From the NCBI RefSeq assembly GCF_900091725.1, contig NZ_FMBW01000087.1, positions 62,001 to 126,000 on the forward strand: a DNA stretch of 64,000 nucleotides. The letters are read 5' to 3'. The notes below the pieces were generated by a model, which saw only the letters and a program-made list of their open reading frames with translations, was not told where the DNA came from and made no database searches. How positions within the stretch are numbered: the stretch's first letter is position 1; each line of letters opens with the position of its first letter. Shown here piece after piece: positions 48,507 to 58,123 of the stretch. This DNA is from Streptomyces sp. DvalAA-43. Its GTDB lineage: Bacteria; Actinomycetota; Actinomycetes; Streptomycetales; Streptomycetaceae. The position numbers and the translations under genes are program-made.

Positions 48507-50618
48507 CTACGCGGTCAGCTCCTGGTGCAGCGCCTCGCTCAGCCGGGCGGCCCGCTCGGCGACCTCCGCCGGGCCCAGCTGGACCGCCCGCGCGCACCAG
48601 CGCTGCCCCTCGGTCAGCTCGCCGCGGCGGGCCGCCAGCAGGGCGAGGCGCAGGGCGGCCCGCCCGTGCCCGTCGTTCGCGGCCCGGCTCCACCACAGCG
48701 CGGCCTCGCGCTCGCTGCCCTCGCGGGCGAGCAGCAGCCCGAGGTTGAAGGCGCCGTTGCGGCTGCCCGACTCGGCGGCCTCGCGGTACCAGCGGGCGGC
48801 ACTGTCCACGTCGCCGCGGGCCGCCGCGAGCATCCCGACCCGCACCTGGGCGCGGCGGTGCCCCTGCTCGGCGGCGCGCTCGTACCACTCCTCGCACTCG
48901 GTCTTCTCCGGCATCGGCTCCCCGAGCGCGGGAGGGCCGGGCGGCGGCTGCCGCGAGTCCAGCACCCCGGCCAGCCGGAAGGCGGCCTCCGCGCTGCCGC
49001 CGCCCGCGGCGCAGCGCAGATGGCGTTCCGCCTCCTGCTCCTCACCGTGGTGCAGCAGGGCCATGCCGACCTGGAGGGCCGCCTCGGTGTGACCGGCCGC
49101 CGCGGCGCGCTCGTACCAGACCAGCGCCATGCGGTCCTCGTCGCGCCCGGAGTACAGGATGCCGAGGTTGAACGCAGCGTCGACGCTGCCCGCCTCGGCC
49201 GCCTTGGAGAACCAGGGCTCGGCGCCGGTCGCGTCGCCCGCCTGGAGCAGGAGCACCGCCAGCGCGTTGGCGGCCTCGCGGTGGCCCGCGTACGCGGCGC
49301 GGCGGTACCACTGCTCGGCCTGCGGAGTACGGTCCTGGGCCGCGCAGAGCAGGCCCAGGTTGTAGGCGCCGTTGACATCGCCCGCGTCCATGGCGGCGCG
49401 GTACCAGCGCTCGGCGGTCTGCTGCTCGCCCCGGGCCGCGTGCAGGGCGCCCAGGGCGTTTGCGGCGTTCCCGTCGCCGTCCTGGGCGGCGCGCAGCCAC
49501 CACACGGCGGCGCTCTCCTCGTCGCCCGCGTCACGCAGCAGGAAGCCGAGCGCGCAGGCGGCGCGGGCCTCGCCCGCCTTCGCGGAGATGAGGTACCACC
49601 GGCCGGCCTCCTTGGGCTCGCCGCGCTGTTCGAGGATGGCGCCGAGGTGCAGGGCGGCACGCCGGTGGCCGCGCGCGGCGGCCTGCCGGTACCACTGCTC
49701 GGCCTCGCCCACCCGCCCGGTCGCCGGGCCCGCCACCGGGCCGTCGTCCTTGCGCCGCGCGGCACGGCCGGACGCACCGGGCAGCTCGCCCGCGCCGGGG
49801 CCCAGCCCGGGGCGGCCGAAGGCGTCGTGCGGGTCGTCGGCGGCGTTGCGGTCCAGCAGGCGCGCGAGGCGGTACGCGGCTTCCCGGTGCCCCTGCTCGG
49901 CGGCGGCGCGGAGCCAGCGCTCCGCACCGACGTCGCTGCGGTGCTCCAGCAGGTCGGCCAGGGCGTACGCGCCGAGCGCGTGGCCCTGCTCGGCGGACTG
50001 CCGCAGCCAGTACTCGGCGCCGGGCTCGTCACCGCGCTCGCGGTAGTGGCGGCCCAGCGCGTGCGCCGCTGCGGCGGACCCCGCGACGGCGGCGATGCGC
50101 CACCAGCCGGCCGCGTCGTCGACGTATCCGCGCTGGTGGAGGAGGACGCCCAGGTTGTTGGCCGCGGCCCGGTCGCCTTCGGCGGTGGCCCCGCGCAGGT
50201 AGGGTTCGGCAGCGTCCAGATCGCCGCGGCGCAGCAGCAGGGCGCCGAGGACGCTCATCGACGCGGTGTCCCCGGCGTCGGCGGCACGCCGATGACGCGC
50301 CTCGCTCTCGGCACTCTCCGGGCTCTCGGCGCTGCCGGAAGTCCCCGTGGCCCCGACGCTCCTGCCGGTCCTCGCGCTTCCCGTGTCCTCTGTGAACTCC
50401 GTGCTCTCGACGGTCGCGGCACACCCCGCAGTCTCGGCAGTCTCGGTCGCCTTGATGATCTCAGGTGTCTCGGGTGTCTCAGGTGTGTCGGTGGTCTCGT
50501 CGTTCCCTGTGGCGGTGCCACCGAATGCCGCATTCATCGCGCTACCCGGTCGATGAACGCGATGCTGCACAAACCGCCCTGTCTCCAACAGAGTTGCCCT
50601 GTCCCCCATAAATACCAT
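48507..50618 (-). CDS. Sel1-like/TPR repeat protein
   Basis: A 703-residue protein. About 75 low-complexity residues rich in Thr, Glu and Ser (TPETPETPE, then TAETAG) precede at least 13 Sel1-like repeats of about 36 residues with the pattern A-x-x-G-x-x-x-A-A-x-x-L-G (for example HTEAALQVGMALLHHGEEQE). The repeats should form a superhelical protein-binding scaffold. No enzymatic domain or membrane helix is seen. Start at ATG 50618 behind AGGTGG; ATG 50537 is an alternative. It is flanked by two copies of the initiator tRNA. Confidence 0.85.
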   Translation of the reverse strand: MVFMGDRATLLETGRFVQHRVHRPGSAMNAAFGGTATGNDETTDTPETPETPEIIKATETAETAGCAATVESTEFTEDTGSARTGRSVGATGTSGSAESPESAESEARHRRAADAGDTASMSVLGALLLRRGDLDAAEPYLRGATAEGDRAAANNLGVLLHQRGYVDDAAGWWRIAAVAGSAAAAHALGRHYRERGDEPGAEYWLRQSAEQGHALGAYALADLLEHRSDVGAERWLRAAAEQGHREAAYRLARLLDRNAADDPHDAFGRPGLGPGAGELPGASGRAARRKDDGPVAGPATGRVGEAEQWYRQAAARGHRRAALHLGAILEQRGEPKEAGRWYLISAKAGEARAACALGFLLRDAGDEESAAVWWLRAAQDGDGNAANALGALHAARGEQQTAERWYRAAMDAGDVNGAYNLGLLCAAQDRTPQAEQWYRRAAYAGHREAANALAVLLLQAGDATGAEPWFSKAAEAGSVDAAFNLGILYSGRDEDRMALVWYERAAAAGHTEAALQVGMALLHHGEEQEAERHLRCAAGGGSAEAAFRLAGVLDSRQPPPGPPALGEPMPEKTECEEWYERAAEQGHRRAQVRVGMLAAARGDVDSAARWYREAAESGSRNGAFNLGLLLAREGSEREAALWWSRAANDGHGRAALRLALLAARRGELTEGQRWCARAVQLGPAEVAERAARLSEALHQELTA

Positions 50619-50789
50619 CGTCGCACCACCTATAACCCGCGTACACCTCGTATATCGCGGCCAGTGAGGTCACTTCAGCGTTTTGTCGACATGCCCACAG
50701 AGAGATAAGTCAAACACGTTCGGACCCAACTCGTGCCCCGCGAACCGCACTTCACGCACCTTGCACAAGAAAGTCACCGGGACACGACG

Positions 50790-50821
50790 AAGGCCCGGAT
50801 CCTCGAAAGGATCCGGGCCTT
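50790..50821 (-). terminator. Terminator after initiator tRNA copy 2
   Basis: Thirteen-base perfect arms AAGGCCCGGATCC and complement around TCGAAA, ten bases past the tRNA 3' end. Confidence 0.8.
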
Positions 50822-50831
50822 GGTCTTTCAG

Positions 50832-50905
50832 TAGCGGGGACAGGATTTGAACCTGCGACCTCTGGGTTATGAGCCCAGCGAGCTACCGAGCTGCTCCACC
50901 CCGCG
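50832..50905 (-). tRNA. Initiator tRNA-fMet (CAT), copy 2
   Basis: Identical over the 74-nt body to the copy at 48339-48412, with the same initiator features and no encoded CCA. It lies between the UPF0182 gene end and the Sel1 gene start. Confidence 0.95.
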
Positions 50906-50957
50906 CCGTTGTGTTGCAACCGTACCACGACGCGGGGGTGAGGCTTTACCGGGTCAC

Positions 50958-53951
50958 TCAGCCACCACTGTCAGCGCTGGCCGGTTTATCCTTTTTGTCC
51001 GAACCGTCCGAACTGCTCGCGTTGTCCGTACCCTTCGCGCCGTCCGAACCGTTCGCGCTGTTCGCACCACCGGAGCTGTTCGCGCTGCCCGGCTTCGGCT
51101 GGGCGGCCGCCGCGCGCTGCAGTGCGTCCTGCAGATCCGCCTGGGCCTTGCCGTAGGCGGACCAGTCCTGCTTCTTCAGGGCCGCCTCGCCCTCCGCATA
51201 GGCCTTCTGCGCGTCCGCGATCGCCTTCTTCAGCGCCGCGTCGCCGGTGGCCGGCGGCTGCGTGGTCTCGCCCGGAGGCCGGGTGGTGTCCGGCGGCTGG
51301 GTGGTGCCGGTGTCCGTCACCCCGAAGACCGCGTTGAGCGCCTCCCCGAGACTGTTCTCGAAGACGGTCTTCGACCCGTACGAAGCGGCGACCTTGCGCA
51401 GCAGCGGGTAGTTCTGCGTGCCACCGCGCGTGTACACCGGCTCGATGTAGAGGAATCCCCCTTCGAGAGGCACCGTCAGCAGGTTGCCGTACTCGATGTC
51501 GGAGTCGGTTCCCTTCAGGTTTCTCACGAACTCGGCGACGTCGTCGTTGCCGTTGAGCTCGCTCTGTACCTGCCCCGGGCCCTTCACCGTGGTGGTGACT
51601 CTCAGCAGCCTTATCGTGCCGTAGTCCTTGCTGGCCGCATCCGCGTCCACCGCCATGAACGCCCCGAGGTCGGGCCGCCCCTTCGGGGTGAACGTCGTCG
51701 TCAGCGAGAACTTCTGGGACGTCTGGTCCGGCATCTTTATGCTCAGGTAGTACGGCGGGACGGCGCCGGACTCCTTGTTGGTCGGGTCGTCCGGGACCTG
51801 CCACGCGTCACTGCCGCTGTAGAACTGCGCGGGGTTGGTGACGTGGTAGCGGGTGAGCAGCTCGCGCTGCACCTTGAACAGGTCCTGCGGGTACCGCAGG
51901 TGGTCCATGAGCTCCTGCGGGATGTCCGCCCGGGGCTCCACGGTCCCCGGGAACGCCTTGCGCCAGGTCTTGAGGACCGGGTCCTCGGTGTCCCACTCGT
52001 AGAGCTTGACCTTGCCGTCGTACGCGTCGACGGTGGCCTTCACCGAGTTGCGGATGTAGTTGACCTGGTTCTGCTGGGCGACGACCGCACGCTGGTTGGT
52101 GGTCAGCGAGTCGGCCGTGGTGTCACCGAGCGTCGTACGGGAGGCGTACGGGTAGCCGTTGGTGGTGGTGTACGCGTCGACGACCCACTGGATGCGGCCG
52201 TTCACCACGGCCGGGTAGGCGTCGCCGTCGATGGTCAGCCAGGGGGCGACCGCCTCGACGCGCTCCTTGGGCGTGCGGTTGTAGAGAATCCGCGAACCGT
52301 CGCCGATGGCTCCCGAGTAGAGGATCTGCGGCTCGCTGAACGCCACCGCGTACGCGGCGCGGTTGAAGGCGTTGGAGAGGCTGACCCCGCTGTTGCCCTT
52401 GTAGCTGGTGGTCTTCTCGCCGTCCTCCTCGTAGTCGAGCTCCTTCTGGGGCCCGCCGACGATGGAGTACTGCTCGGTCTTCTCGCCGTAGTAGATCTGC
52501 TGCTCGTACGTGCCGAGGTCACCGCTGGTCGGCAGACCGGACTCGGTGAAGTCCGGGGAACCCTTCGGGTTCTTGCCGGTCGTCGTGCCCCGGGCCGCGA
52601 TGGCTCCGTAGCCGTGGGTGTAGGTGAAGTGGTCGTTGATCCAGTTGCGCTTGGGGATGCCGTCGAGGTTGAGCTCGCGCAGACCGATGACCGTGTCCTG
52701 GTCCTTGCCGTCGGCGTCCTTGTAGCGGTCGACGTCCAGCGTCTTGGGGAACTGGTAGTAGTTCCTCTTCTGCTGGAGCTGCTGGAAGGCCGGGGAGACG
52801 ACGTTGGGGTCCATCACCCGGTAGCTGGCGGCGTCGTTCGCGCTCGCGCGCAGCTTGGTGTCGTCGTCCGTCGTGCTCTTGCCCGAGTAGTCGTCCACCT
52901 GCGCGTTGTCGATGTCGTACGCGTCACGCGTCGCTTCGATGTTCTTGCGGATGAACGGCGCTTCCTTGGCCTGCTCGTTCGGCTGGACCTGGAACTTCTG
53001 CACGATCGCCGGGTACAGCCCGCCGATCAGGATCGCCGAGAGCACCATCAGGCCGAAGCCGATCACCGGCAGCTGCCAGGTGCGGCGCCAGAGCGTCGCG
53101 AAGAACAGCACGGCGCAGATCGCGGCGATGCAGAACAGGATGGTCTTCGCCGGCAGATAGGCGTTGGCGTCGACGTACCGCAGACCCGTCCAGTTGTCCG
53201 TGGCCTTGAAGTCGCTGGACTTCACGGCCAGGCCGTACCGGTCGAGCCAGTACGCCACGGCCTTCAGCGAGACGAAGACACCGAGCAGCACCGACAGATG
53301 GCCGGTGGCCGCGCCGGTCGCCCGCGCGCCGGGGCTGGTGACACGCAGCCCGCCGTACAGGTAGTGGGTCATCGCGGCGGCGATCAGCGAGAGCACCGTG
53401 GCCGCGAAGCCGAAGCCCAGCAGGAAGCGGTACCAGGGCAGATCGAAGGCGTAGAAGGACACGTCCAGATGGAACTGGGGGTCCTTCTGCCCGAACGCCA
53501 CGCCGTTCACGTACATCAGCCAGGTACGCCACTGGCCGGAGGCGGATGCCCCGGCGATCAGTCCGACGAGCGCGGTGATCGCGAGCAGCACCCACTTCTT
53601 GTACGGGGCGAGGCTCATCCGGTAGCGGTCCAGGCTCTGCTGCTCCAGCGACATCGCGCTCAGCGGCGGCCGGAGCCGGTGCGCGAGCCAGATGTTCAGG
53701 CCGACGGCGATCGCCATCAGCAGTCCGAAGACGAGGAACAGCCCGATCTTGGTCCACAGGGTGGTGGTGAAGACGGATGAATACGCGACCGACCGGTACC
53801 AGAGCCAGTCCGTCCAGAACCCGGCGAACATGACGAACGCCATGGCGAGAATCGCCAGGACGCCCAGTGTCATGAGCAGGGTACGGGCACGCCGGGACGG
53901 GCGGCCGACTCTGATCCGTGGCCCGGTCGGGCCTCCGCCGCGGTCCGGCAT
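50958..53951 (-). CDS. UPF0182 family large membrane protein
   Basis: A 997-residue protein with seven or so membrane helices in the first 340 residues (first: LLMTLGVLAILAMAFVMFAG, then FWTDWLWYRSV). A large extracytoplasmic domain of about 530 residues follows, and a low-complexity Ser/Gly/Asn/Asp tail ends the chain (about 940-997). The family is conserved in actinobacteria and cyanobacteria, but no activity is established. ATG 53951 (MPDRGGG) is preferred; GTG 53972 adds seven residues. Neither has a good ribosome site. Confidence 0.9.
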   Translation of the reverse strand: MPDRGGGPTGPRIRVGRPSRRARTLLMTLGVLAILAMAFVMFAGFWTDWLWYRSVAYSSVFTTTLWTKIGLFLVFGLLMAIAVGLNIWLAHRLRPPLSAMSLEQQSLDRYRMSLAPYKKWVLLAITALVGLIAGASASGQWRTWLMYVNGVAFGQKDPQFHLDVSFYAFDLPWYRFLLGFGFAATVLSLIAAAMTHYLYGGLRVTSPGARATGAATGHLSVLLGVFVSLKAVAYWLDRYGLAVKSSDFKATDNWTGLRYVDANAYLPAKTILFCIAAICAVLFFATLWRRTWQLPVIGFGLMVLSAILIGGLYPAIVQKFQVQPNEQAKEAPFIRKNIEATRDAYDIDNAQVDDYSGKSTTDDDTKLRASANDAASYRVMDPNVVSPAFQQLQQKRNYYQFPKTLDVDRYKDADGKDQDTVIGLRELNLDGIPKRNWINDHFTYTHGYGAIAARGTTTGKNPKGSPDFTESGLPTSGDLGTYEQQIYYGEKTEQYSIVGGPQKELDYEEDGEKTTSYKGNSGVSLSNAFNRAAYAVAFSEPQILYSGAIGDGSRILYNRTPKERVEAVAPWLTIDGDAYPAVVNGRIQWVVDAYTTTNGYPYASRTTLGDTTADSLTTNQRAVVAQQNQVNYIRNSVKATVDAYDGKVKLYEWDTEDPVLKTWRKAFPGTVEPRADIPQELMDHLRYPQDLFKVQRELLTRYHVTNPAQFYSGSDAWQVPDDPTNKESGAVPPYYLSIKMPDQTSQKFSLTTTFTPKGRPDLGAFMAVDADAASKDYGTIRLLRVTTTVKGPGQVQSELNGNDDVAEFVRNLKGTDSDIEYGNLLTVPLEGGFLYIEPVYTRGGTQNYPLLRKVAASYGSKTVFENSLGEALNAVFGVTDTGTTQPPDTTRPPGETTQPPATGDAALKKAIADAQKAYAEGEAALKKQDWSAYGKAQADLQDALQRAAAAQPKPGSANSSGGANSANGSDGAKGTDNASSSDGSDKKDKPASADSGG

Positions 53952-54088
53952 CTGGAAAGCCAACGTGCGCACCTCGAAGTTCGCGGGTCGTGTGAAGCGG
54001 GCCCAGCGATCGTAGAGCCCACCTATGCAACTTACTGAGGCTTTACCTAGTTCCCGTTCCCGGGGCGGAAGGAGGCAGGATATTGACC

Positions 54089-54649
54089 ATGCCCAACGTT
54101 TCCCCCTCAGGCCCTCCGATGGCCGCGAGCCCGCTCACCGTCGCCGTGCTCGAAATCGACGAGTACATCTCCGGCCTCGGCTGGGACCAGCCGGCCCGGC
54201 TCTTCGCCCTGGTCGACACCGCCAAGCTCCGGGTCCAGGAGCCCGGCCTCGCCGCCCAGCTCGGTCTGGACGGCGCCGAATCCCCGACCGCCTCACTGAC
54301 CCCCATCGAACAGGACGAGCTGCCGCCGGGCACCGCCCTGGACGAGTTCCTCGCCACGATCGCCTGGCCCGACGCCGTGATCGGATGCGCGATGACGGTG
54401 GAACGGCTGATGCTGCCGCCGTCCGCCGAGGCCTCCGTGCCCGAGGGGCTCAGCGACGCGCAGCTGACCAAGTGGGTCGCCAAGCACCCGGAGCGCCAGG
54501 AGGTGCGCATGACCGTGGCGGTCCTCCGGGACGGCACGCGTGAGTCGGCCGTACGGCTCCGCGCCAAGGACACCCCGAGCGAGGTGCGGACCGGCGCCGG
54601 TCTGGTGCCCGGACTGGCCGACGCGCTGGCCGCGACCTTCGAGGCCTGA
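54089..54649 (+). CDS. PPA1309 family protein
   Basis: A 186-residue soluble protein of an actinobacterial family of unknown function (ASPLTVAVLEIDEYISGLGW, then LFALVDTAKLRVQEPGLAAQ). A TTG at 54083, seven bases after GGAGG, has better ribosome spacing than ATG 54089 and would add Met-Thr. It is divergent from UPF0182 and convergent with the PDZ protease gene, a conserved neighbourhood in actinobacteria. Confidence 0.85.
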   Translation: MPNVSPSGPPMAASPLTVAVLEIDEYISGLGWDQPARLFALVDTAKLRVQEPGLAAQLGLDGAESPTASLTPIEQDELPPGTALDEFLATIAWPDAVIGCAMTVERLMLPPSAEASVPEGLSDAQLTKWVAKHPERQEVRMTVAVLRDGTRESAVRLRAKDTPSEVRTGAGLVPGLADALAATFEA

Positions 54650-54655
54650 TCCCGG

Positions 54656-54677
54656 CGCGTCCCCCGCAGGGGGCGCG
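54656..54677. terminator. Short hairpin between convergent genes
   Basis: GCGCGTCCCCC-GCA-GGGGGCGCG fills the 29-bp gap between PPA1309 and the PDZ protease gene. Confidence 0.5.
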
Positions 54678-54678
54678 G

Positions 54679-55767
54679 TCAGCCTGCCGAGCAGCTCGGC
54701 AGCCCGGCCGTGTCCCCCACCCGGATCTTCTCCAGCGACTTCTTCGCGTCGCTGATCGTCTTGACCTTCACCAGCGTGAGTCCGCTCGGGGTGTCTGAGG
54801 CGGCGGCCTTGCAGTTCTCGTCAGGCGTCAGGAAATACCTGGCGCCGGCGTCGCGCGCGCCGACCAGCTTCATGTTGATGCCGCCGATCGGGCCGACCTT
54901 GCCCTTGTCGTCGATCGTGCCAGTGCCCGCGACGAACTTGCCGCCGGTGAGTTTGCCGGGCGTCAGCTTGTCGATGATGCCCAGCGAGAACATCAGACCG
55001 GCGCTCGGGCCGCCGACGTCGGCGAGCTTGATGTCGATCCGGAACGGGAACGTGTGGTCCGTCCCGGCCTGGATGCCGACGATCGCGCGGTTCTCCTTGG
55101 GGGCCTTCACGGTGGTGATGACGACCTCGCGGCTGCCCTCGGGCTCCTTGCCGGCCTTCTCGGCCGCCTGGGCCGTGCGGGCCGGGATGACCGTGAACGT
55201 GACCTTCTCGCCGGGGTCGTGGCGGGTGACGAGCTTCGCGACGTCCTCGGGCTGCTTGACGGGGACGCCGTCGACCTGCTTGATCACATCGCCCGCGTGC
55301 AGCTTGCCCTGGGCGGGGCTGTCCTTGACGACCGTGGAGACCACGACGCGCGACGCCACCGGGATGCCCAGCTCGGTCAGCGCGGCGACCTTGGCACTCT
55401 CCTGGGACTGGCTGAACTCCTCGGCGTTCTCCTGCGTCGACTGCTGCTCGGTCTTGCCGTCGGGGTACAGGGTGTCGTGCGGTACGACCACGCTGTCGTG
55501 GGCCAGCCAGCCGTAGACGGACTCGACGAGATTCATGTCGTAGTCGGCACCGGTGACCCGGACCGTCGTCATGTTGAGGTTGCCGGACGTCGGGTACGTC
55601 TTGTGTCCGGAAATCTGCAGGACGGGTTCGCCGCCGACCTTGCCGAGGGTGTTCACGGTCGGCCCGGGAGACATCTCCGAATACGGCACTTTGATCAGCA
55701 CGCCTGCGCAGAGCAGCGCGATGAGGATCAGGGTGGAGGCGAGCATCGTCGCGGTGCGGCGTGGCAT
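54679..55767 (-). CDS. PDZ and Lon-like serine protease (YlbL family)
   Basis: A 362-residue membrane-anchored protein. One N-terminal helix (LASTLILIALLCAGVLI) is followed by a PDZ domain (about 150-220; VVKDSPAQGKLHAGDVIKQV) and a Lon-type S16 domain. The catalytic Ser is in GGPSAGLMFSLGIID and the Lys in GPIGGINMKLVGA, which form the Ser-Lys dyad. The protease faces outward; in Bacillus, YlbL degrades a division inhibitor, but the actinobacterial substrate is unknown. A 56-residue membrane protein gene lies just upstream. Confidence 0.9.
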   Translation of the reverse strand: MPRRTATMLASTLILIALLCAGVLIKVPYSEMSPGPTVNTLGKVGGEPVLQISGHKTYPTSGNLNMTTVRVTGADYDMNLVESVYGWLAHDSVVVPHDTLYPDGKTEQQSTQENAEEFSQSQESAKVAALTELGIPVASRVVVSTVVKDSPAQGKLHAGDVIKQVDGVPVKQPEDVAKLVTRHDPGEKVTFTVIPARTAQAAEKAGKEPEGSREVVITTVKAPKENRAIVGIQAGTDHTFPFRIDIKLADVGGPSAGLMFSLGIIDKLTPGKLTGGKFVAGTGTIDDKGKVGPIGGINMKLVGARDAGARYFLTPDENCKAAASDTPSGLTLVKVKTISDAKKSLEKIRVGDTAGLPSCSAG

Positions 55768-55911
55768 GGAACGACAGTACGGGAAGGGTCTGTCAGTGCA
55801 CCGCCGGGGCCGGTCCGTACGGGGCGCGGAACCGGGCGCGGGCCGCGCCCGGAGGGCGTCGGCGGCCGGAGCCGTGCGGCGGATCGGCGACTGCGTACGC
55901 GCGATGAAACG

Positions 55912-56082
55912 TCAGGCGACATCGGAACCGGAAGGAGACTTCTCCATCGCCTCGCGGAACCGGGCATAGCCGGCGAGTTCGGAGACATCGCCGGTCGTTC
56001 GATTACGGGTGGCCCAGCTTCCCCATATCGCAGCGCCGAGCGCAGCGAAAAGCGGAATCGTCAACCATGCAAGTGCTGCCAT
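55912..56082 (-). CDS. 56-residue membrane protein
   Basis: This short gene has an excellent ribosome site (GGGAGG, five bases before ATG 56082). The product begins MAALAWLTIPLFAALGAAIW, a single membrane helix, followed by a charged tail (SELAGYARFREAME) and ends SGSDVA. It lies between moaE and the PDZ protease on the same strand. Its small size and one helix suggest a regulatory membrane peptide; no function is known to me. Confidence 0.72.
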   Translation of the reverse strand: MAALAWLTIPLFAALGAAIWGSWATRNRTTGDVSELAGYARFREAMEKSPSGSDVA

Positions 56083-56210
56083 TACGACCTCCCTACCACA
56101 TGAGCGACCGCAACTGACCGATCAGCAGATTAACCGTCTGGAGCACCAACGCTCACGGCAGGGGTGGGGTTACGCAAATCGGGCCGGACGACCTCCCGCC
56201 CGGCTTGCGC

Positions 56211-56681
<471 letters not shown>

Positions 56682-56788
56682 GGTGCCGTACGGCACCGAC
56701 AAGGCGGAATAGCGCTTTCCACCGGCGGGCCGCCCCTGACCTTGGAGCCTTCTACAGAAGCCCCGCGGGCGCGCGGCCACGACAGCCC

Positions 56789-57931
56789 TCAGATACGGCG
56801 GCGGGCCTTGCGGGCGCGGCGGACCAGGGCGGCGGTGCCGAGCAGCGCCACGGTCGCACCGGCGGCACCGGCCGCGGTGGCGTCCTTACGGCCGAGGCGG
56901 CGTCCGGCGACGGTGTGCCGGCCCTCCACCTCTTCGAGGAGCGCGGCGAGCACTTCCTCGTTGGTCCAGCTCGGGCGCCAGCCCACATCGTGCAGCCGGC
57001 TCACGCTGACCACCCAGGGGTGCATCGTGTACGCCAGGTCGCCCGCCGGGGACGGGGTGAGGCCGATCCGGTGCAGCCGGGCGGCTGCGCCCAGGGCCAC
57101 GGCGGAGGGCAGCTCCATCCGGCGGACGCCGCTGAGCTCCTCGACCTCCTCCTGCTCCAGCCAGCCGTCGCAGCCGACCGCGAACTCGCCGTCGATCTTC
57201 TCCAGCGCGGCGTACTCCAGGGCCGTGACCAGGTCGTCGACATGGCAGAACTGCCAGGCCGGACGCGATCCGGCGACGACCAGGAGGCGCGGCGACTCGA
57301 AGTAGCGGGTCAGCGCGGTGTCCGTACCGCCGACCAGGACGGTGGGCCGGACCACGGTCACATTGAGTCCGGGGTGGGCGCGGGGCGCGCGGCGGCCGAG
57401 CCGTTCGATCTCCAGGAGGTCGCCGACGCCGGTGGCCTCGGCCGTGGCGCGCAGTTCGGCGTCCTCGGCGAGCGGGATGTCGTTGTCGGGCAGCGCCCCG
57501 TAGACCATCGCCGAGGTGCACAGCACGACCCGGTGCACGCCGACGGCGGCGGCGGCCGTCAGCACGGTCTGGGTGCCACGCACGTTGTACGCGGTGCGGG
57601 CGGCGGGGTCGGTCTCCAGGTCGAGGTCGAGTGCGAGATGCACCACGACATCTGCGCCGCGCAGCTTCTCCGCGATGGCGGGGTCGCGGACATCGAGGAT
57701 GTGCCAGGTCGCCCCGGAGACCTCGCCCCGGCGCTCGTCGATGGCGATGACCTGCTTGATCTCCTCGGAGGCCGCGAGGCGTGCGGTGAGCAGCGCGCCC
57801 ACGCCCCCCGCGGCTCCGGTGACCGCGACGACGGGGCCACGGTTCCTGGAACGGCTCTTCTCTGGTTTGTTCTCGGTCGAGGGGGCGGACAGGTTTCGCG
57901 CTGCGCGAACCTGAGGATCTGGGGAACTCAC
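56789..57931 (-). CDS. NAD-dependent epimerase/dehydratase-like SDR protein
   Basis: A 380-residue extended SDR. The nucleotide motif VVAVTGAAGGVGALLTARL starts near residue 30. The catalytic YxxxK is not canonical: the usual Tyr position follows CTSAMVYGALPDND, but the Lys four residues on is absent, so activity is uncertain. The last 30 residues form a hydrophobic segment (AGAAGATVALLGTAALV) with a basic end, suggesting a membrane anchor. GTG 57931 follows GGAGACG. It is divergent from the zincin gene. Confidence 0.83.
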   Translation of the reverse strand: MSSPDPQVRAARNLSAPSTENKPEKSRSRNRGPVVAVTGAAGGVGALLTARLAASEEIKQVIAIDERRGEVSGATWHILDVRDPAIAEKLRGADVVVHLALDLDLETDPAARTAYNVRGTQTVLTAAAAVGVHRVVLCTSAMVYGALPDNDIPLAEDAELRATAEATGVGDLLEIERLGRRAPRAHPGLNVTVVRPTVLVGGTDTALTRYFESPRLLVVAGSRPAWQFCHVDDLVTALEYAALEKIDGEFAVGCDGWLEQEEVEELSGVRRMELPSAVALGAAARLHRIGLTPSPAGDLAYTMHPWVVSVSRLHDVGWRPSWTNEEVLAALLEEVEGRHTVAGRRLGRKDATAAGAAGATVALLGTAALVRRARKARRRI

Positions 57932-58123
57932 CGGGCGTCTCCAGCGGTTGTCTTCAGTACGTACCCGAATGACGCGTGCGTACCAGGTGGCGTCCATCCT
58001 GCCGCAGGCCGGGAGCCGGCGGAGCACTGAGGCCCTGAGCGGACTTTTGGTGTCTACGCTGGATGGTGATGTCGGGCAGTCGCCGTCGGTTCGAGCCGGC
58101 GGCCCTACGAGCCGAGGAAACCC

